Source: Priestia iocasae (GTDB lineage: Bacteria > Bacillota > Bacilli > Bacillales > Bacillaceae_H). Taken from it: a stretch of DNA of 35,778 nt. The position numbers were made by a program, and so were the translations under genes. The notes beneath the pieces were generated by a model. That model made no database searches and had not been told where the DNA came from. It saw only the letters and a program-made list of their open reading frames with translations. Below are positions 35,106 to 35,778 of this stretch, piece by piece; position 1 is the stretch's first letter, and every line of letters begins with the position of its first letter. The DNA lies in contig NZ_JAFBFC010000012.1 of NCBI RefSeq assembly GCF_016909075.1, positions 1 to 35,778 of the forward strand, read 5' to 3'.

Positions 35106-35187
35106 GCGGGTGTGGCGGAATTGGCAGACGCGCTAGACTTAGGATCTAGTGTCTTATGACGTGGGGGTTCAAGTCCCTTCACCCGCA
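35106..35187 (+). tRNA. tRNA-Leu (TAG), CCA not encoded
   Basis: Class II tRNA. Acceptor GCGGGTG pairs with CACCCGC, anticodon TAG; discriminator A is followed by TTA. Confidence 0.96.
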
Positions 35188-35202
35188 TTACATTTTCTCT
35201 AA

Positions 35203-35286
<84 letters not shown>

Positions 35287-35341
35287 TCGAAAAACTTTTT
35301 TAAAAAAAGTATTGACTCAACGAGAACGAATGTGATAAGAT
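35287..35341 (+). promoter_or_regulatory. internal rRNA promoter with A/T-rich upstream element
   Basis: TTGACT (35312-35317), 18 bases, TAAGAT (35336-35341). The 24 bases before it are almost pure A/T runs, as in an UP element. It lies between tRNA-Leu and tRNA-Arg and would drive three tRNAs and the following 16S gene. Confidence 0.7.
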
Positions 35342-35377
35342 AATAAAGTCGCTGTTGAGGTGACGAAATAATATTAA

Positions 35378-35454
35378 GCGCCCGTAGCTCAATTGGATAG
35401 AGCGTTTGACTACGGATCAAAAGGTTAGGGGTTCGAGTCCTCTCGGGCGCGCCA
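35378..35454 (+). tRNA. tRNA-Arg (ACG)
   Basis: Acceptor GCGCCCG pairs with CGGGCGC, anticodon ACG (read as inosine), G-CCA encoded. Confidence 0.97.
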
Positions 35455-35460
35455 TACATA

Positions 35461-35537
35461 CGGGGAGTAGCTCAGCTTGGTAGAGCACATGGTTTGGGAC
35501 CATGGGGTCGCAGGTTCGAATCCTGTCTTCCCGACCA
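35461..35537 (+). tRNA. tRNA-Pro (TGG)
   Basis: Acceptor CGGGGAG pairs with CTTCCCG (one G-T pair), anticodon TGG, A-CCA encoded. Confidence 0.97.
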
Positions 35538-35554
35538 GTTATGTAATAGAATAA

Positions 35555-35628
35555 GCGGGTGTAGTTTAATGGTAAAACCTCAGCCTTCCAAGCTGATGTC
35601 GTGGGTTCGATTCCCATCACCCGCTCCA
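35555..35628 (+). tRNA. tRNA-Gly (TCC)
   Basis: Acceptor GCGGGTG pairs with CACCCGC, anticodon TCC, T-CCA encoded. Confidence 0.97.
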
Positions 35629-35713
35629 TAAATTATATTGAACTTTGAAAACTGAACAAAGCGACAAACGTCAACGTTAATTTAAGTTTTAAAATTTATG
35701 AGCAAGTCAAACA
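35629..35713 (+). promoter_or_regulatory. 16S rRNA leader
   Basis: Spacer between tRNA-Gly and 16S rRNA. It carries ACTTTGAAAACTGAACAAA and GAGCAAGTCAAAC, stretches typical of Bacillus rRNA leaders and linked to antitermination and processing. Confidence 0.6.
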
Positions 35714-35778
35714 TTTCTTCGGAGAGTTTGATCCTGGCTCAGGACGAACGCTGGCGGCGTGCCTAATACATGCAAGTC
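35714..35778 (+). rRNA. rrs: 16S ribosomal RNA, 5' end
   Basis: GGAGAGTTTGATCCTGGCTC and the following conserved bases mark the 5' end of 16S rRNA; the gene continues past the window. The mature 5' end is set by likeness to B. subtilis and may be off by a few bases. Confidence 0.96.

Overview
The window is a stretch of low-GC Gram-positive chromosome from the Bacillaceae. It lies between two ribosomal RNA operons that point the same way: it opens inside a 5S rRNA gene and closes in the first bases of a 16S rRNA gene. A complete rsbR-S-T-U-V-W-sigB-rsbX operon, sigW-rsiW, a glmS ribozyme and the spore gene cmpA point to a spore-forming Bacillus-type organism. From what is known of those genomes, the full sigma-B operon argues against the B. 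cereus group. A Priestia (B. megaterium-like) species is my guess, but the sequence alone does not prove it.

Layout. 1-987: end of 5S rRNA, nine tRNA genes, terminator. 1037-2162: arginase (rocF). 2169-3731: a small Spo0E-type phosphatase on the minus strand, then sigW-rsiW with a textbook sigma-W promoter. 3761-9787: cdaA-cdaR-glmM and then glmS behind a glmS ribozyme; this joins c-di-AMP synthesis to the glucosamine branch of wall synthesis. 9838-16986: an accessory segment with an NCS2 base permease, a cupin regulator plus potABCD polyamine transporter under a double palindromic operator, and a membrane acyltransferase. 17316-19967: ddl and murF, the last cytoplasmic steps of the wall pentapeptide. 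20215-22920: cshA behind a leader with a built-in terminator, then uvsE. 22981-26272: rhomboid protease (minus strand), acpS, ydcC-type lipoprotein, ndoAI-ndoA toxin-antitoxin pair. 26325-31283: the sigma-B stress module. 31338-34319: tex, cmpA (minus strand, 37 aa) and an SprT-like protein. 34322-35628: tandem rRNA-type promoters, nine tRNAs, a further promoter, three tRNAs and the start of 16S rRNA.

Most of this is conserved core genome: envelope stress (sigma-W), c-di-AMP, wall precursors, general stress (sigma-B) and translation. I did not find a clear undescribed multi-gene system. The points most worth a second look are regulatory: the paired 42-bp-spaced dyads at the pot operon, the terminator inside the cshA leader, a dyad just upstream of an extended -10 promoter at cdaA, the cmpA reading frame running through the tex terminator, the rRNA-type promoter with an A/T-rich upstream region inside the second tRNA cluster, and the absence of alr from its usual place before ndoAI.
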